Assembly: GCA_905250125.1 (NCBI GenBank)
Contig: CAJNOL010001059.1
Span: 1 to 64,000, forward strand
Length of the DNA stretch: 64,000 nt
Direction of reading: 5' to 3'
From: Rotaria sordida
Taxonomy: Eukaryota > Rotifera > Eurotatoria > Philodinida > Philodinidae
Both the position numbers and the translations under genes were made by a program. The stretch's first letter is position 1. Every line of letters begins with the position of its first letter. The notes under the pieces were generated by a model. It was not told the origin of the DNA. It saw only the letters and a list, made by a program, of their open reading frames with translations, and did not search any database. Below, piece after piece: positions 35,136 to 47,749 of the stretch.

Positions 35136-38100
35136 AATTTTTTTTTTTTTGTAATAGAAATGCATGTAATTTCATTTTTAATGAATTAATTTCATCATTT
35201 TTTTATTAGTTCTTTTTCTTTTTCTTTTTTTACTCTTTGACAGAAAAAAAGAAAAGAAAAAATTTACTTCAAAACGGTCTATGTTTATAGTTACTTTCTC
35301 GGTTGTTTTTTTACTCCAAGATTTTATGTGATTTCTCTATTTAACAAAGATACCGCTCACAATTCATCCTAATTGCAAATTTATTTTTCATTTGGCCTTC
35401 GTATGAAAAAAAAAAAAAAAAAGAAAAACTATTGTGACTATGTTATGTCCAATTATGATTTTATCTCAAGGTTAAGAATATTGTGTTAAAATCGTTTATA
35501 TAAAACAATGCTCCACTTTTTTTTCTCTCCTATTAATAAGAATAGAAACTCTTTTACTAATGTATTTATTCTAATTATATCTTTTCTATAAATATTTTCC
35601 AAAAAAGAAAAAGAAAAAATAGAAATAATCAGTATACGATGAATTTCCTGTTGAAATGTTTCAGAATTAATTTTTTCTATAATTATAAAGATAAAATAAC
35701 ATGTTAAGAATTTTAATTGCATAATAAACAATTTTTAGAACATTGATGTAATATATATCTTTGAAGATTTGTCTCAGACACATTCACTTATTAATATTTT
35801 AAGTTATTACCTTATATTATATTCTTTGGTATTAACCAGCATGCCATATATATATATATATATATGCATTGCTAATTAGTAGTCGTAAAAAGAAAATGGC
35901 ATTTTCTAGTCGAGAAAGCGTTTTCTATTTCTATGAGAACGCTATATGTTTATATTGAGGTCATCAATTATGCTATTTTTTAGTTACTATAAAGGTGCAA
36001 GATCCACTTTTTCTATCTTGTAGATTTGTGTAGTGAATGAGTAGAAAATAACAATTGATAAAATTCCTAGAATCTTTTTTTTTTTTCTTTTTAATTTTAT
36101 ATTTGTCCTTCCATTCAGATAAGTATTATAGAATATTGACAAATGTTTAATTTTTTTTTGACGTTTTGTTGGTCTTTGTATGATGATCATCAAATTCTAG
36201 TAAAGCTCCACCCTATGTTGATGCATTCCCGCCTTTAGGCGATAAGGGAAAAAAGAGAGAGAGAGAGAGAGAAAAGTATGTTTGTGCAACACTGGCTTTA
36301 TCGCATCATATTCGATCGGCTATCCATCTATTTAACTATCTCTCTAGTGAGAGAGTATGGCATGCTTGTGCGTGCCAATTAGTGCGTCGATCTGTAAACA
36401 ACATCGAATGTCTTTCTCTCTCTCTCTTTCTGTGTTTCTATCTATCACATCCGGTTAAACCCATCGGCGCCGGTATGAATGCACAAAAGATAAGAGATCA
36501 AGTGTCTACATGTGTTTGCCTGTTTTGCTTCTTTGCTCGCACGATACACATTGCACAATTACCTAGCGGAAATCTTGGTAAAGTAGAAAGTCTATCATTG
36601 TATAAATCTATATGATAGTTTATCTTTTCATACATTAAGGAGACAGAGAGGAAAAAAAAGGTCAAAAAGCTTTACTTGTTTTTTTTTCTTCTCTTTTTAA
36701 GCAAAAAAAAAAGAGAGAGAAAGAGAGATTGATGATGATGGATCATTCTAATTATCAGTCTTAGGTCTCTTCATATGCGTACGTTTTTTTTTTTTATTAT
36801 TATAAACAAATCGTGATGATTACTTGCTAATCAGGCTGTTCTTCGTTATCTAGGACAAGATAGCTAAAGTGTAGAATCAATATAGATTCTATCATCACTT
36901 TCGAGATTAAATCAGTCTAAATCATCACATATCATTATGAATATCAACGCATTTGCTAGAAATTTCTTTTTTTTATAACAATAATTAGTCCGTCTCCATA
37001 TCATTTATGTTATAACATCATTGAATATGTAAAGTTTTATTTCAAAAAGAAAAAAGAAAGGTAATATCGAAATCGTCTTAAGTATCATGCAATATATTAT
37101 TTTCTTTCCATCTATTTATATCGTACTTCAAAAAAAAAAACAAATTTTTTCGTTGCATAATTCCGTTTCACATTGTCAACCCATTTGTCTTCCGGTAAAA
37201 TTATGTTGTGTACCCTCTCACACATGCACACACATCTCCATAAGTAGTCATATAAGTCAAATAAAAAAAACTATGGGAAATAGTAACATACATTTTTTTC
37301 CTATTCATTCCAACTCGATTACTTTTTGTTTTTCTTCTTCTTCTTCTTCTTCTTTTTCATATGACAGTAGTTAGTAGCATCTTTCAAACTAAGCAATAAA
37401 TTTTATTGACTTTTCCATCGTCTTTTTTTCTATCTGTCTTGACATATTGCTCTAAAGGATCCACCTTATAAAGAAAGAGATAAAACATAAGCTAATTGCG
37501 TAGTCACAAAAGGGACACATACATTTCTTGCATTGAATATAGTCATAGCAATCTTCTCTTGTTTCTCTTTTCTTTGTTGAATGCATGCGTTTGCCAATCA
37601 AATCCCTCTAGTCAAAGGCAAAGAAGAAGAAGAAGAAGAGAAACATAGGAGAAAAAAAAAAATGAGAAATGAGGATCATCTATTTTGATGAAAATGTATG
37701 TATGTGTCTGCGTGCGCATTCCTTATTCTTTTACATTCTGAATGCAAGAGATTGCATCATTGTCATGTTATTATCAATGTACAAATTAAGAATCTTATCC
37801 AGGTACATAGACACTTAAACCCTGGATGAATTGACGTATATTATTATTATTAGTCATCGATTGCCGCCTCTTCTTTCTTTTTCTCTACGTTCTACTTTTT
37901 CAATTTATGCGGCATTTTATGTGCGCATTTGTATGTATATGTGCACGTATGCTTTATATGTAAATTTACTCTGTATATGCACTTGTCGTATTTACTACCA
38001 ACACCGTTATTGGACTGCTGATGCTTGCCACAGCTTGTTTTTGTCGTTAACGTTATTCGTTCGTTTCGACATCCATCACATTAAATTGCGAAGTGTTAGA

Positions 38101-39281
38101 AGAATGTCAAGAATAAAAAGGTAACACGAGCGTGCTCTTCTTATTCTCTGTCTCGCTCTCTCTTCCTAACATGACGCCTCGTTTGCAATGAACCAATTCG
38201 ATGATAAGTTTCGAGTGAAACTAATACGACAATAGCATTATCATTAAGTGAGAACATTAGCACTCTGTTGCTGATAACTGGTTGATCGTTAACTCTCTCG
38301 TTTTTTTTTCCTCTTTGCTCGATTGCCCATTCAATTTCCCATTACGACTCGTTCATCGTATTCTCTTATCGGTTAAAAGTAAGTTGAACTAGTCCCCTTT
38401 TTTTTCTCTGTATACTACTCCGATTGAAATGTGAGTCGTTGTACTATGTACTCAAAAGTTAAGTCTTATGAGTACAGTTGAATGAAGATAAAGACAAGCA
38501 TATATATATATATATATTCAAGTTATCTTTCATTTTTTTGACAGAACAAACTGCTGTTCGTTCTTTCAATATGCTTCATTCATTCATTCATTCATACATA
38601 TAACATATTCGTTATATACGTGAGCTTATTGACAGAAAACCAAATATATGTATATGTATGTACTTAACTATCTTTTTTTCTTTGTATATAATATACAAAC
38701 TGTCAAACATTAAGCCATACGTGTTGTTTATACATTGTTTTATGATGACAGAAAAGGTTTCGAAGAACGATAAGTTTTTTTTTCCTATTTTGGCTATATG
38801 CCAATACATAGTAACATACGGTTTAAATCCAGTTGTTTTTCCAAATTCTTGCTATGAAATGATCGGTATGTGAGTGTGTATCTGATTTATTTCTATTTTA
38901 TCTTTCTTTGTTCTATAGTAGTGTATATTGCCCAGTGATTTGTATGTATGTGTGTCTCTTCTGCTCTTCATTTATCATCTTCTGAGCATACAGGAAATGT
39001 GCGAAAAAAAGATTATATGAAAAGGAAAGCGCGAGGGAGAAAGAGAGAGAGAGAGAAAACATACAGGCAAAGAAAAACGAAGGAGAAAGCAAGTTCTGTA
39101 GTAATAATAGCAACAGCAGTACGATGCCACTTTTGACATGTCTCTCGACATTCATACATGCATACACAGTTATTATTAAGGCGGCGTGCATGTATCAGAG
39201 CTACTCATCGTGTCAAACTAGCCGTGAATTTGTATGTTGTGCACCAGATGTGACTATTGTTTTTGCCAACGAGCTATCTAC

Positions 39282-39312
<31 letters not shown>

Positions 39313-39610
39313 ATGTATGTATGTATGTATGTGTATGATCCAATCGTATATTCTAATGTTTGTTCATTTTCCTTTCTTTTGCTCTACTAAATAACTCTAG
39401 TTTTCTCTTTCCTCCCTATCGTGTACTTGGCGTTTTATGTTATTAGAAATTGGTCTGCTCTCTCTCTCTCTCTCTCTCGTTCGCTTGCTCTATTGTAGTT
39501 GTGTGCATGCGTTTGCGTTGTTTTCAAGCATACAAAGGCATCCCGCAGTGGCAATGGCGGCAGCGGTAACGATTACTACTTCGAATGAATATATAAATAG
39601 AATGAGAAAG

Positions 39611-39646
<36 letters not shown>

Positions 39647-40276
39647 AAAGGTAAAGAAATAGTAGCTTGTGTTGTGAATAGTAAAGTTGTCAAATTGATT
39701 TCGTAGATGCACACATGCGCATACAGATATAAAGTTCTTTATTTTCAATCAAGAATACTCAAATAATGTAAGGTGTTAAATATAGTCTGCTGTTTTTTTC
39801 TTTTTTTTTTGCAAATTTAGTTTTTAATATATTAAAAAAAAAAGCGAACATAACATATTGAGTTTAATCTTATCTTTGGCCTTTTTTTTGTCTTTCGTAA
39901 CGAATATGTTTATTTATATTCGAAATAAAATAAAAGCGAAACATAAAATTGTTTTTTTTTTTATCATGGTGAGTTGCGCGCCCCCTCTCGTTGTGATTAT
40001 TCTTCTTCATCATTTCCCCGTTTACTACTGCCGACCGGCGACAATATGTCGTCGCTCGTCTTCATTGTCCAATCAAGCCAGTTCTGACTCATTCCTTATT
40101 TCTGTTTTTTTTATGTTGTTGTTGTTGTTGTTGTTGTCTACATCTCATTTATTTTTTTATTATTTAAGATATAATATAAATAATGTTCATTGACGGCTGA
40201 TTATTAGTAAACACTCGTCCTCTATTGCATATTTCAATTTGGTCGAGTGTGTTTCATATATATATATATAATATTC
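35136..40276. other. Long non-coding region with many microsatellites
   Basis: From about 36200 the composition changes: GA/CT runs (36258-36272, 36414-36431, 39041-39055, 39462-39479, 39617-39642), a TTC run (37331-37353), ATTC repeats (38576-38596), TA followed by GTAT repeats (39282-39334) and a GTT run (40115-40137). No small TIR elements were recognised here, in contrast to the flanks. Scattered 60-110 aa frames are low-complexity by-products of the repeats. It lies upstream of the gene at 40277. Confidence 0.55.
40259..40272 (+). promoter_or_regulatory. TA-repeat just before the start of the unknown gene
   Basis: A short TATATATATATA run ends four bases before the assigned start codon. 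That is too close for a classical TATA box if transcription begins upstream of the start codon, so either translation starts further inside (Met at codon 18) or the run is in the leader. Confidence 0.3.
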
Positions 40277-41101
40277 ATGTATTCAATTGATCGTACATCT
40301 CCAGTTCCAATTGATAATCATTCATTAATGTCGAATGAAACTGAAACTGAAATTGAAACATCCACACCTGAATTAAATTTATTATTGGTAAAAAAAAAAG
40401 ATATTTATTTAAATAATAATAATAATAATCGTAAATTTATTATTTAGGATAAATTAACTGAAATATTACGATTTCGTTCAAGTTGTCGTCGTCATTTCGG
40501 TCCACAACAACAACAACAATCAAATCCATCACCAGCAACAAATTTAAAACGTCTTCAATCTGGCAGTATTGAACCATTACACAATAATAATAATAATAAT
40601 AATAATACAGAAGGTGCATCAACAGGTGCTTGGAAATCATCGACGTCAAACCGTTCATCAAATCATCAACATCATTCAAATAATGATAAAAAGCGTCGTT
40701 TGCCAAGTTTATTACAACGTTTAATTGATGAAGGAAATTTAATTAAAGAAGCTGTACGACGTCTTAAATCCCAACGTTTTACACATTCATTTAAACAACA
40801 ACAACACCAACACCCACAAACACATATTGCAAATACACCATCAACACCAACAACAAAATCATCATCACAAACACTTCCAAATGTTAAATTATCATCAGCA
40901 AGTATTAATATACCACAACAAATAAGTGATCCACCAACTCAAACAACATCATCACCAAATCGTGGTATATCATGGTTTTTATCATCAAGTGTATTTGGTA
41001 CAACAAATCATAGTAGTGGTAGTGGTTCACCATTACGTAATTGTTGTTCATCAAGTACACATGATCGAACACCGATGGAAATTGGTACACATGATGGATA
41101 A
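40277..41101 (+). CDS. Low-complexity protein of unknown function
   Basis: Two exons (40277-40387, 40448-41101) give 254 aa starting MYSIDRTSPVPIDNHSLMSN. I do not recognise the family. Two segments look ordered: DKLTEILRFRSSCRRHFG just after the splice, and RLPSLLQRLIDEGNLIKEAV followed by RRLKSQR, an amphipathic helix with a basic end. The rest is Ser/Thr/Gln/Asn-rich with a Q5 run and an N8 run, the latter from an AAT microsatellite. There is no signal peptide, membrane span or catalytic motif. The clean splice signals, the long open second exon and the helix pattern support a real gene. Large non-coding flanks on both sides suggest a regulated gene, possibly a nuclear or cytoplasmic adaptor; this is inference only. 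Confidence 0.72.
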
Positions 41102-41450
41102 AATTTTAGACTTATTCATCAGGTGGTTTTTTTGTATGTTAAACGCAATATCTCTTTTTCACTCTCTCTCTCTCTAGTGTTTTCTTTTTTTTTACGTTAT
41201 TGATTTTTCTTTCCTTCGTTGCTTAACTATTACTTTGAAGTTTGGTTTTTTGTGTCAAGTCCCGCTGAGTGAATACTTCTCACCGGTTTTTGTCTCTCTT
41301 CATCATCAATTTTTATTACATGTATAATGTATACATTCCTATTTTGTTGTAAATAACATTGCATACTCCATTGCCATGTTCGTCTTTTCTTCTTTGTTTC
41401 TCTCCTCAACTGTTATTACTGTATCTGAATTTTGATAACAGTATATCAGT

Positions 41451-41484
<34 letters not shown>

Positions 41485-42387
41485 CATCCTGTATTATTCG
41501 ACCATATATATACATACATACACAGAAATGAACAACCCGGTTGTTTTTCTCATTGCATTATTTCTATGAAAAGTTAGTGGTGTATGCGCGCTTTGTTTTT
41601 TGTACACCTCGTATCTCAGGTATCATTTTCGTTTTTTTTTTGGCTTGCTTGCTTGGTCGTTGTTGTTGGTATTTTTTTTTCTCTCTCTCTCTCTCTTTGC
41701 TCTATTTTGCCTTGTTCTCTATCTTTTCTTTTTAGTATTCCTCTATCTCTCGCTCGTTTTTTTGCTTCCGCGCGCATGCACATGCATTTTTTTTTTGCAC
41801 AATGTGCAACTAAATATAAACATGAACTGCATATTAGAGAAAGATATAAATTATTCTAAAAGAAATATGGTTGCGTGCTTAAGTACTCTTTTTTTTTCTT
41901 CTTCCTCAAAGCTAGATATATAAATAATGAACATATTGCTAACAAAAGAAAAGAAGTATCTTTATGATAGTTTTTATGAATTAGAAAAAATTGCAAATGA
42001 ATATTTTATGGTTATTGGTTAAGATAGAAAAATTTCTCTTCGGTTTTTTTTTACTGGAAAATTAAATTATTCTCGATATGATTGTGTCGTTTCAACATTT
42101 TAATAAACGAAAAAAAAAAAATGAACAATGCGAAGTTATAAGTATCGGTTAGTTTTCAATTCGATAAAGCATATAAATACTTGACCTACTTTGTGTAAAA
42201 TCGAATGGAGAATCACATACACAAAAAAGGAAAGTTTGTAGTTTTTGACCTTATACATTGACCATCATCAAGCAAATCATTTTGTTATGTTTGCTATTGT
42301 TCTTTTATTAAAATAAAAAACAAAAAGTATTTCGAGAAACAAAAATGGACAAAATAATGAATGAGTCTTTTGATATTGGTGTAACGA
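41102..42387. other. 3' flank of the unknown gene, microsatellite-rich
   Basis: Contains CT runs (41160-41176, 41681-41696), a TTA run (41454-41484) and T-rich tracts. No coding content or RNA gene was recognised. Confidence 0.45.
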
Positions 42388-42613
42388 GAGAATCTCGTCA
42401 GGTGATACATCGTTTTTCAGATAAATCTTATCTCATTTGGTAGTACCTATTGACACTAGAAAAAGAGTCTAAAATGATTTGTGCCCATGGATGTTTCTTC
42501 TATGAAATATCCATGAGTACAAATCATTTTAGGTTTTTTTCTCGGTGTCAATAGGTACTACCAAATGAGATAAGACTTATCTGAAAAGCGATCTATCATC
42601 TGGCAAGGTTCCC
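42388..42613. repeat. 226-bp near-perfect hairpin element
   Basis: The left arm (42388-42492) and right arm (42509-42613) are inverse over about 105 bp. GATAAATCTTATCTCATTTG on the left pairs with CAAATGAGATAAGACTTATC on the right, and GTAGTACCTATTGACAC pairs with GTGTCAATAGGTACTAC. The loop is about 16 bp. It is non-coding; as RNA it would form one long stem. It could be a foldback MITE or, less likely, a functional hairpin RNA gene. Confidence 0.9.
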
Positions 42614-43965
42614 ACGTAAGTGCAGTGTCAAAAGGCTAGTACCTCGCATTTTTTTGTCATTGGTTCAGTTTCATTTATGAGAATAATATGATAATATGGT
42701 TTCGAAGTGTTCGTTGTTAGAATCCAACTCTTGAAATTCCTGTCAGAAAAATTCGTGCTACGAGTATTCTTTGTATGCAAAATTCTTCTAATGATAATTT
42801 CTAAAAGTGCTGAAATTATGGATCTCTAACGTGTTCAGTTTTCGATTACTTTAGTTGAAGAAAAATGAGCCTTGATATATACAGGGAAATCGTTTTTTTC
42901 GAAATCAATTTTTGAACCAAAAAACAAGTCTTCCTTTCCCTCATTTCTTTTTCTTCAAAATTTTTTTCCTACGAAAAAATTTGTACCATTGAAAAAAAAA
43001 GTGGTGTTTCTATTATTTTGCTTCTCCTGAGCTCTAGGAACGATATTTTTAAACGAAAAAAAAAACACAGATCCTGATTTGATCCTAGTTATTGTAAACA
43101 AAATTGCATTTCGAAAAAATGAAGTATAGAGTTTTACGAGAAGAGAGCTTTGGGGCTTTACGACCTTCACATCTCTCTGAAGAAAGCATCTTGGAATTTT
43201 GAGTCTATCATAACTTTTGCTCTACTTATTGCAATCTATCCATCTTGAAAGTTTGATAATTTTTCATTGAGTTATTCCTGGAAAGTGGAATGTCGTCTTA
43301 AGCTTATGATAACATCTAGTACTATGTTTCTAACAACTACTGTCGGTACGAAACTTTAAGATATTTATTTAAGAATTGAATAAGTCGAGAGTACAGGCAG
43401 CTGACAATTTTGGGTTTTCAGCAATTCAAAGAGAATACGTAGAAGACGTCTTTTTCTCTGATCATATGTATGAAAATAGTCTATCATTGCGATGAAATTT
43501 TGATTTTCACATGTCATTTGCATAGAAGGACTTAAGATCGATAGTTCAAGAAATAATTTAAATGATTACCGTTTAACATCTCATTTCACAGGCAATTTAC
43601 TTTTCTGATATCCATTTCTTCTATGTAAAGCATCATTTTTCATTTGAGAGATTGCTTTTTTTGTCGGAATAGTAAGTGGACAATGAGAAAGTTAAGAGAC
43701 CAAACGGTGTTAACTGTTGATATATGGTAATTTTTTGTTGTCAATGAAATCACTTCATTTAGAGCGTGCTAGATTTATTTTCGATAATTTATTCTAATCT
43801 TAACGTCTCAGTTTTCCCTCAAGCAATTTTCGAAACTGAATAATTTATTATATTTTCTAGAGAATTCAAAGCGCAATCATCCGATAAAAATGTATCACAG
43901 TCAAATGAAGAAATATGGAAAATACTGACAATGAAATTCTCAAATGCCTCCTGTGATATACATTG
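42614..43965. other. Non-coding intergenic stretch
   Basis: AT-rich DNA between two small elements. No coding content, RNA gene or clear repeat was recognised; a 71-aa minus frame at 42955-43170 has no familiar motif. Confidence 0.4.
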
Positions 43966-44546
43966 CGATGGACAAAAGTTTAGAGTAACTGTATTTTGAA
44001 GTTTTCTTCTCAATGGTAATAGCTAGCAAGAATCTGAAAACCATTTCTGTAGCTAAAAGGATTCTCTATCAGAATTGATAGAACTAAGAACTCAAATAAA
44101 ATTGCTTGAGTAGAGTTGTTTGGAAATCCAAGAGATTCAAAATCAGCTTTCTGATATCGATTGAAGTTTTTGTGAAAAGATTTTATTTGATAAAGCAAAA
44201 TGAGATATTTTCGGCTTCTTCATTGAACTGCAATCAATTTATAGAAAGTCCCAAAGCATCAAGCACGGCAAAAACATTGAAATTATCAATATAAAACGAA
44301 GAGAAAAGGGCTTCTTGGACCCTCTGTAAATTGATGTAGTTCGATAAAGAACAGAAAGCTGGCTTTGGGATCTTCATTTTTCGCACACCCTTATCCAAAT
44401 AGTTTTGTTGGAATCTTCGAGTCTACCAATCCTAATAGAGAACCCTTCCAGCTACATAAACATTTTTTGTGATTCTTACTAGCTATTACCATCGGAAAGG
44501 AAACTTGGAAATACAACTGCTCTAATCTTATGTCCGCCACTATATA
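43966..44546. repeat. TIR element (MITE), family A, copy 3
   Basis: The left arm GGACAAAAGTTTAGAGTAAC, continuing through TCAATGGTAATAGCTAGCAA, is inverse to the right arm ACTAGCTATTACCATCGGAA, which closes with AATCTTATGTCC. TIRs are about 65 bp. The flank GTCCGCCACTATATA fits the outer end of copy 2. No transposase frame. Confidence 0.85.
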
Positions 44547-44949
44547 CAGTATTTCAAAGAAGTTCTACAAGTATTTACTGTCATATTACACCACGGCATG
44601 ACTAAACGTTATGGAATATCTTTTTTGTATTATATTGTAATATCTGTATCTCCGTAATGATTATATGCAAACTGTTTGAAATTATTATCATAGATAGAGA
44701 CGTTCTAGATCTACTGTCAGTAAGAATTTCACTGATTTTTCTTCAACCAAAACTGAGTTATTTTAAAAATATCAACCATAAAAGAATTTGAAAGAATGAA
44801 ATTTTTCTTTTAGACAAGCTGAAAATTTAGTATTCTAATGTGAAACAAAACGATATATAAATAGACATCAAAAAAAAAACTAAAAATATTGTTCATAATA
44901 AAATTTTATGTTTTCAAAAAAAGTACAGTTTGGATTAGGATAAATGGAA
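44547..44949. other. Non-coding stretch
   Basis: AT-rich DNA between a family A element and the orphan F-box 5' flank; nothing recognised. Confidence 0.35.
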
Positions 44950-46020
44950 AAACATCAATGCCAACCAGATATTCCGCATCAAATAATGTATATTTCATTA
45001 GTATCAAAAGACAACATTTTTTTCGATTTTATTTAGCTCGAGGAATTTTCGAGTAAAATCAAAATTCAAGTTTCGATAAATTTAATGTTCTATCTTATTT
45101 AAAATCCAATGCTTATTCGAAATATATGCATAGTTCAAAATTGCCACCAGGACCTTTACGTTCAACTCGAGCGCTTATTTCTGCAAACGAATGAATTTGT
45201 CAAACTACCCTCGGGCAATAAGGTGATACATCAACATTTGATTTTCAAAACTTAAGAGTTAGACAGAATATTATATCGACGGATCAGATCAACCTAAAAT
45301 TTGAAGTTTTGGCTTAGTCCAGCAGACATCCTAGTGATCTAACAGGTGTCTGCCAGACCCACAGTTCTTGCCTAAAATCACCACTACTTTCGAATATTAT
45401 TGAAATTCCGTAACACAGTATTTTTCGAAAACATATGTGAACATTAAAATGCAACTACACTCATATCTGATCTATTCGATAGAGTTCGTTGAGTTTTTCT
45501 ATTATTTTTTACACAACTTTTCTAGTTGATCACTCAATAAAAAGGTTTCGCGTGTGTCTAACGCATTCAAAGCTATTCAACGATAGACATCCATTCATTT
45601 CAAATATTATTCATCGTACTCTTTTAAAGGTTGGACTTAGCTTTCTGTGCTTTAGATTCCGAATTTTCTCTATACGTGACTCATTCGTGGATGATAGTCA
45701 CGTCTAATAGAAGATAAAAGGTATGTGGATAACTTGACATTCTTTTTCATTTGTGCAATTCTACAAATGAAAAAAATGCGTCGTATCTCTATTATAGAAA
45801 AAAAATCTTATAACACATTGACAGTAATAAATTTTATAAATTGTTCGATTTTCAATTAATTAATTAAATTACGTATGAATTTTCTTGTTGTCAATCACAA
45901 AATATAATTGACAAATGAAATGTCTTTCGTTACATGTAAATATTAAATCTGCAATTTTATCAATGAGTAATATCAGTGGATTTTTATTTTGCAATTCATA
46001 TAAAAACCGTTCGACGGGAG
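44950..46020 (+). promoter_or_regulatory. Orphan copy of an F-box gene promoter region
   Basis: About 1 kb here matches the 5' flanks of the three F-box genes at 51.05-52.01, 55.24-56.31 and 59.03-59.73 kb. Shared blocks include TATTTCATTAGTAT, GTTTCGCGTGTGTCTAA-like, CAATTAATTAATTAAAT, TCTTTCGTTACATG, AATATCAGTGG and a TATAAAAA box at 45999-46006 followed by TTCGAC. In the other copies an F-box start codon follows about 71 bp after the TATA; here the similarity stops near 46020 and no F-box coding sequence follows. The copy is promoter-only. Confidence 0.8.
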
Positions 46021-47504
46021 TAATAAAGGGCAGGGATGCATAACGAACTATCTTGTCCCACTTATTATTCTTTTCTCAGAAAGAAGTATAAAAATTGTCA
46101 GGTTTTGTAGCGCTTGAGCTGATAAATCTAACCGTATATTAATATTACCGCGAAATCTTAAATTAGGAGTATTTATGTCACTTACAAGTTTGATCATTAG
46201 CATAATATTTCTTCGTGTTTTGAGCTAATTCTTCGTTGAGCCAAAAATGGACGGGCAAGAATGTTTGAGAAGTTCGAATCGATGAATTTACGATCACTCA
46301 TATGTTTGGAGTCGAAGCTCTTTTCTTCAGATGGGCAAAAGTATGCATTTTTTGATTGATATTTGCCGGTTTTTTTTGTCACATTCATTACTTTTCTAGT
46401 CAAAACAAATAGCATATTTGAAATCAGCATAAACAACTGAGTCGACCTGTATGCGTTTCAAATTGTTCGGACAACTTTCATTTTTGTCGAAAAATTCACC
46501 TTAGGTCCTCCTCAGAATTCAACCAAAAAAAAATGAAGTCAATCAAAATCTCATTTGAACAGTTGAAAACAAGTGTAGTTGGGTGTAACGAATGGAGACG
46601 GGAACTTCAGTCGCGACTAAAGCGTCGAGAATAAGACGGGTATGAGTGTGTGTCTTATCTTCATCGACACCGCACATACACACTCAGCCACACCCACATC
46701 TATACCCACACCCTCAAGTTGCGCACAGGGACTGGCTTTAATTTGAAACCAGTACGAGCTCTGTACCCCTTATAACGATGAAATTATTTCGATTCTCCTG
46801 AAAGATATAAAAACAAGCCAAAATTTCGATCTAGTAGGGTATATCAGGCGAAAATTTTTACTACAAGCGTTTCCCATTAGGACCATTCATTCCTTTAAGT
46901 TTCAGCCAAAACGAGCTGTTCTAAGTGATAAATCGATTCTGAGGAAGGCTCTTATACTAACAATCGCAATGATGAAAATTCAACGGTATTTTTTCGTCAA
47001 AATATTTCTTGTTACGCTTAAATTCGCTAAATAAAAATGTGGATGAATGCTTATCGCCTTTTTTGAGCACATAAAACCATACCGAACGGAAAGGGCTGAA
47101 GCAATTTTAGGTAAACACTTTGACGATGTAAGTGGTGACATGATTCCTGCAATGTAAGAATTAAAAACCTATACAGACTATAAATAGAAAAATCTAAATA
47201 AAAACCGGTTGAACACGTAAAAGGAAAGCACTTTGAAAATCCAAGTCAGGAATAGAGGGTGTTAATTTATCTCTACTTAATAAAATAAAGATAATCCATT
47301 ATTTATATTTATACAGCAAAGACAAATATATTATTTAGGTCAGAAAAAGTGAAGTTGACACGTAAACTCGTAATTCCGAGCTCACTTATGCATCTATATT
47401 TACCAATCAAATTCAGTCTATGTTTTAAGATTTAGAACAGTAAAACCGCTTTGACTGGGAGTGTAGGTGGAGAGCAATACGTCATTGTTAAATAGTTAAT
47501 AATT
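46021..47504. other. Non-coding stretch with a C-rich CCCACA tract
   Basis: No coding content was recognised. At 46688-46714 the plus strand reads CACACCCACATCTATACCCA and CACCCTC, a degenerate form of CCCACA, complementary to the TGTGGG telomere repeat known from bdelloids. A GC-rich patch (46590-46640) precedes it. Confidence 0.5.
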
Positions 47505-47740
47505 AATGAAATCGTACTCAATCAATAAGTATTCATCTTAATGAGTACTCACTTAGTTAGTACTCACCTTAATTAATACTCGTCTCATTAATACTCACTT
47601 TAACTAGTGTTCACCTAGTTAGCACTCAACTAATGAGTACTCACCTAATTACTGCTCAATAATGAGTACTTATCTTTATTAATACTTACCTAATTAGTAC
47701 TTATCTAATTAGTGCTCAACTAATTACTACTCAAGCAAGG
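47505..47740. repeat. Minisatellite of about 17-18-bp units
   Basis: A tandem, degenerate series of units close to AGTACTCACCTAATT runs for about 235 bp (AATGAGTACTCACTTAGTTA, AGTACTCACCTTAATTAATA, and so on). Units vary at several positions, so the array is old. It is non-coding. Confidence 0.8.
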
Positions 47741-47749
47741 AATGGTATT

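Noticed and set aside
37087-37374. 95-aa and neighbouring plus-strand frames in the microsatellite region
   Set aside because: Translations are Ser/Phe/Leu runs from TTC and CT repeats, with no splice partners or domain; treated as by-products of simple repeats.
39437-39748. Overlapping 74-89 aa frames on both strands
   Set aside because: They are generated by CT and GA runs that are open in several frames; no coding signal.
41359-41923. Several 64-107 aa frames after the unknown gene
   Set aside because: Hydrophobic Phe/Leu/Ser runs from T-rich and CT-rich DNA, overlapping in three frames; not membrane proteins.
46905-46955. Possible further family B arm (CTAAGTGATAAATCGATTCTGA)
   Set aside because: Only one arm-like segment with moderate similarity, no partner and no shared interior; not called as a copy.
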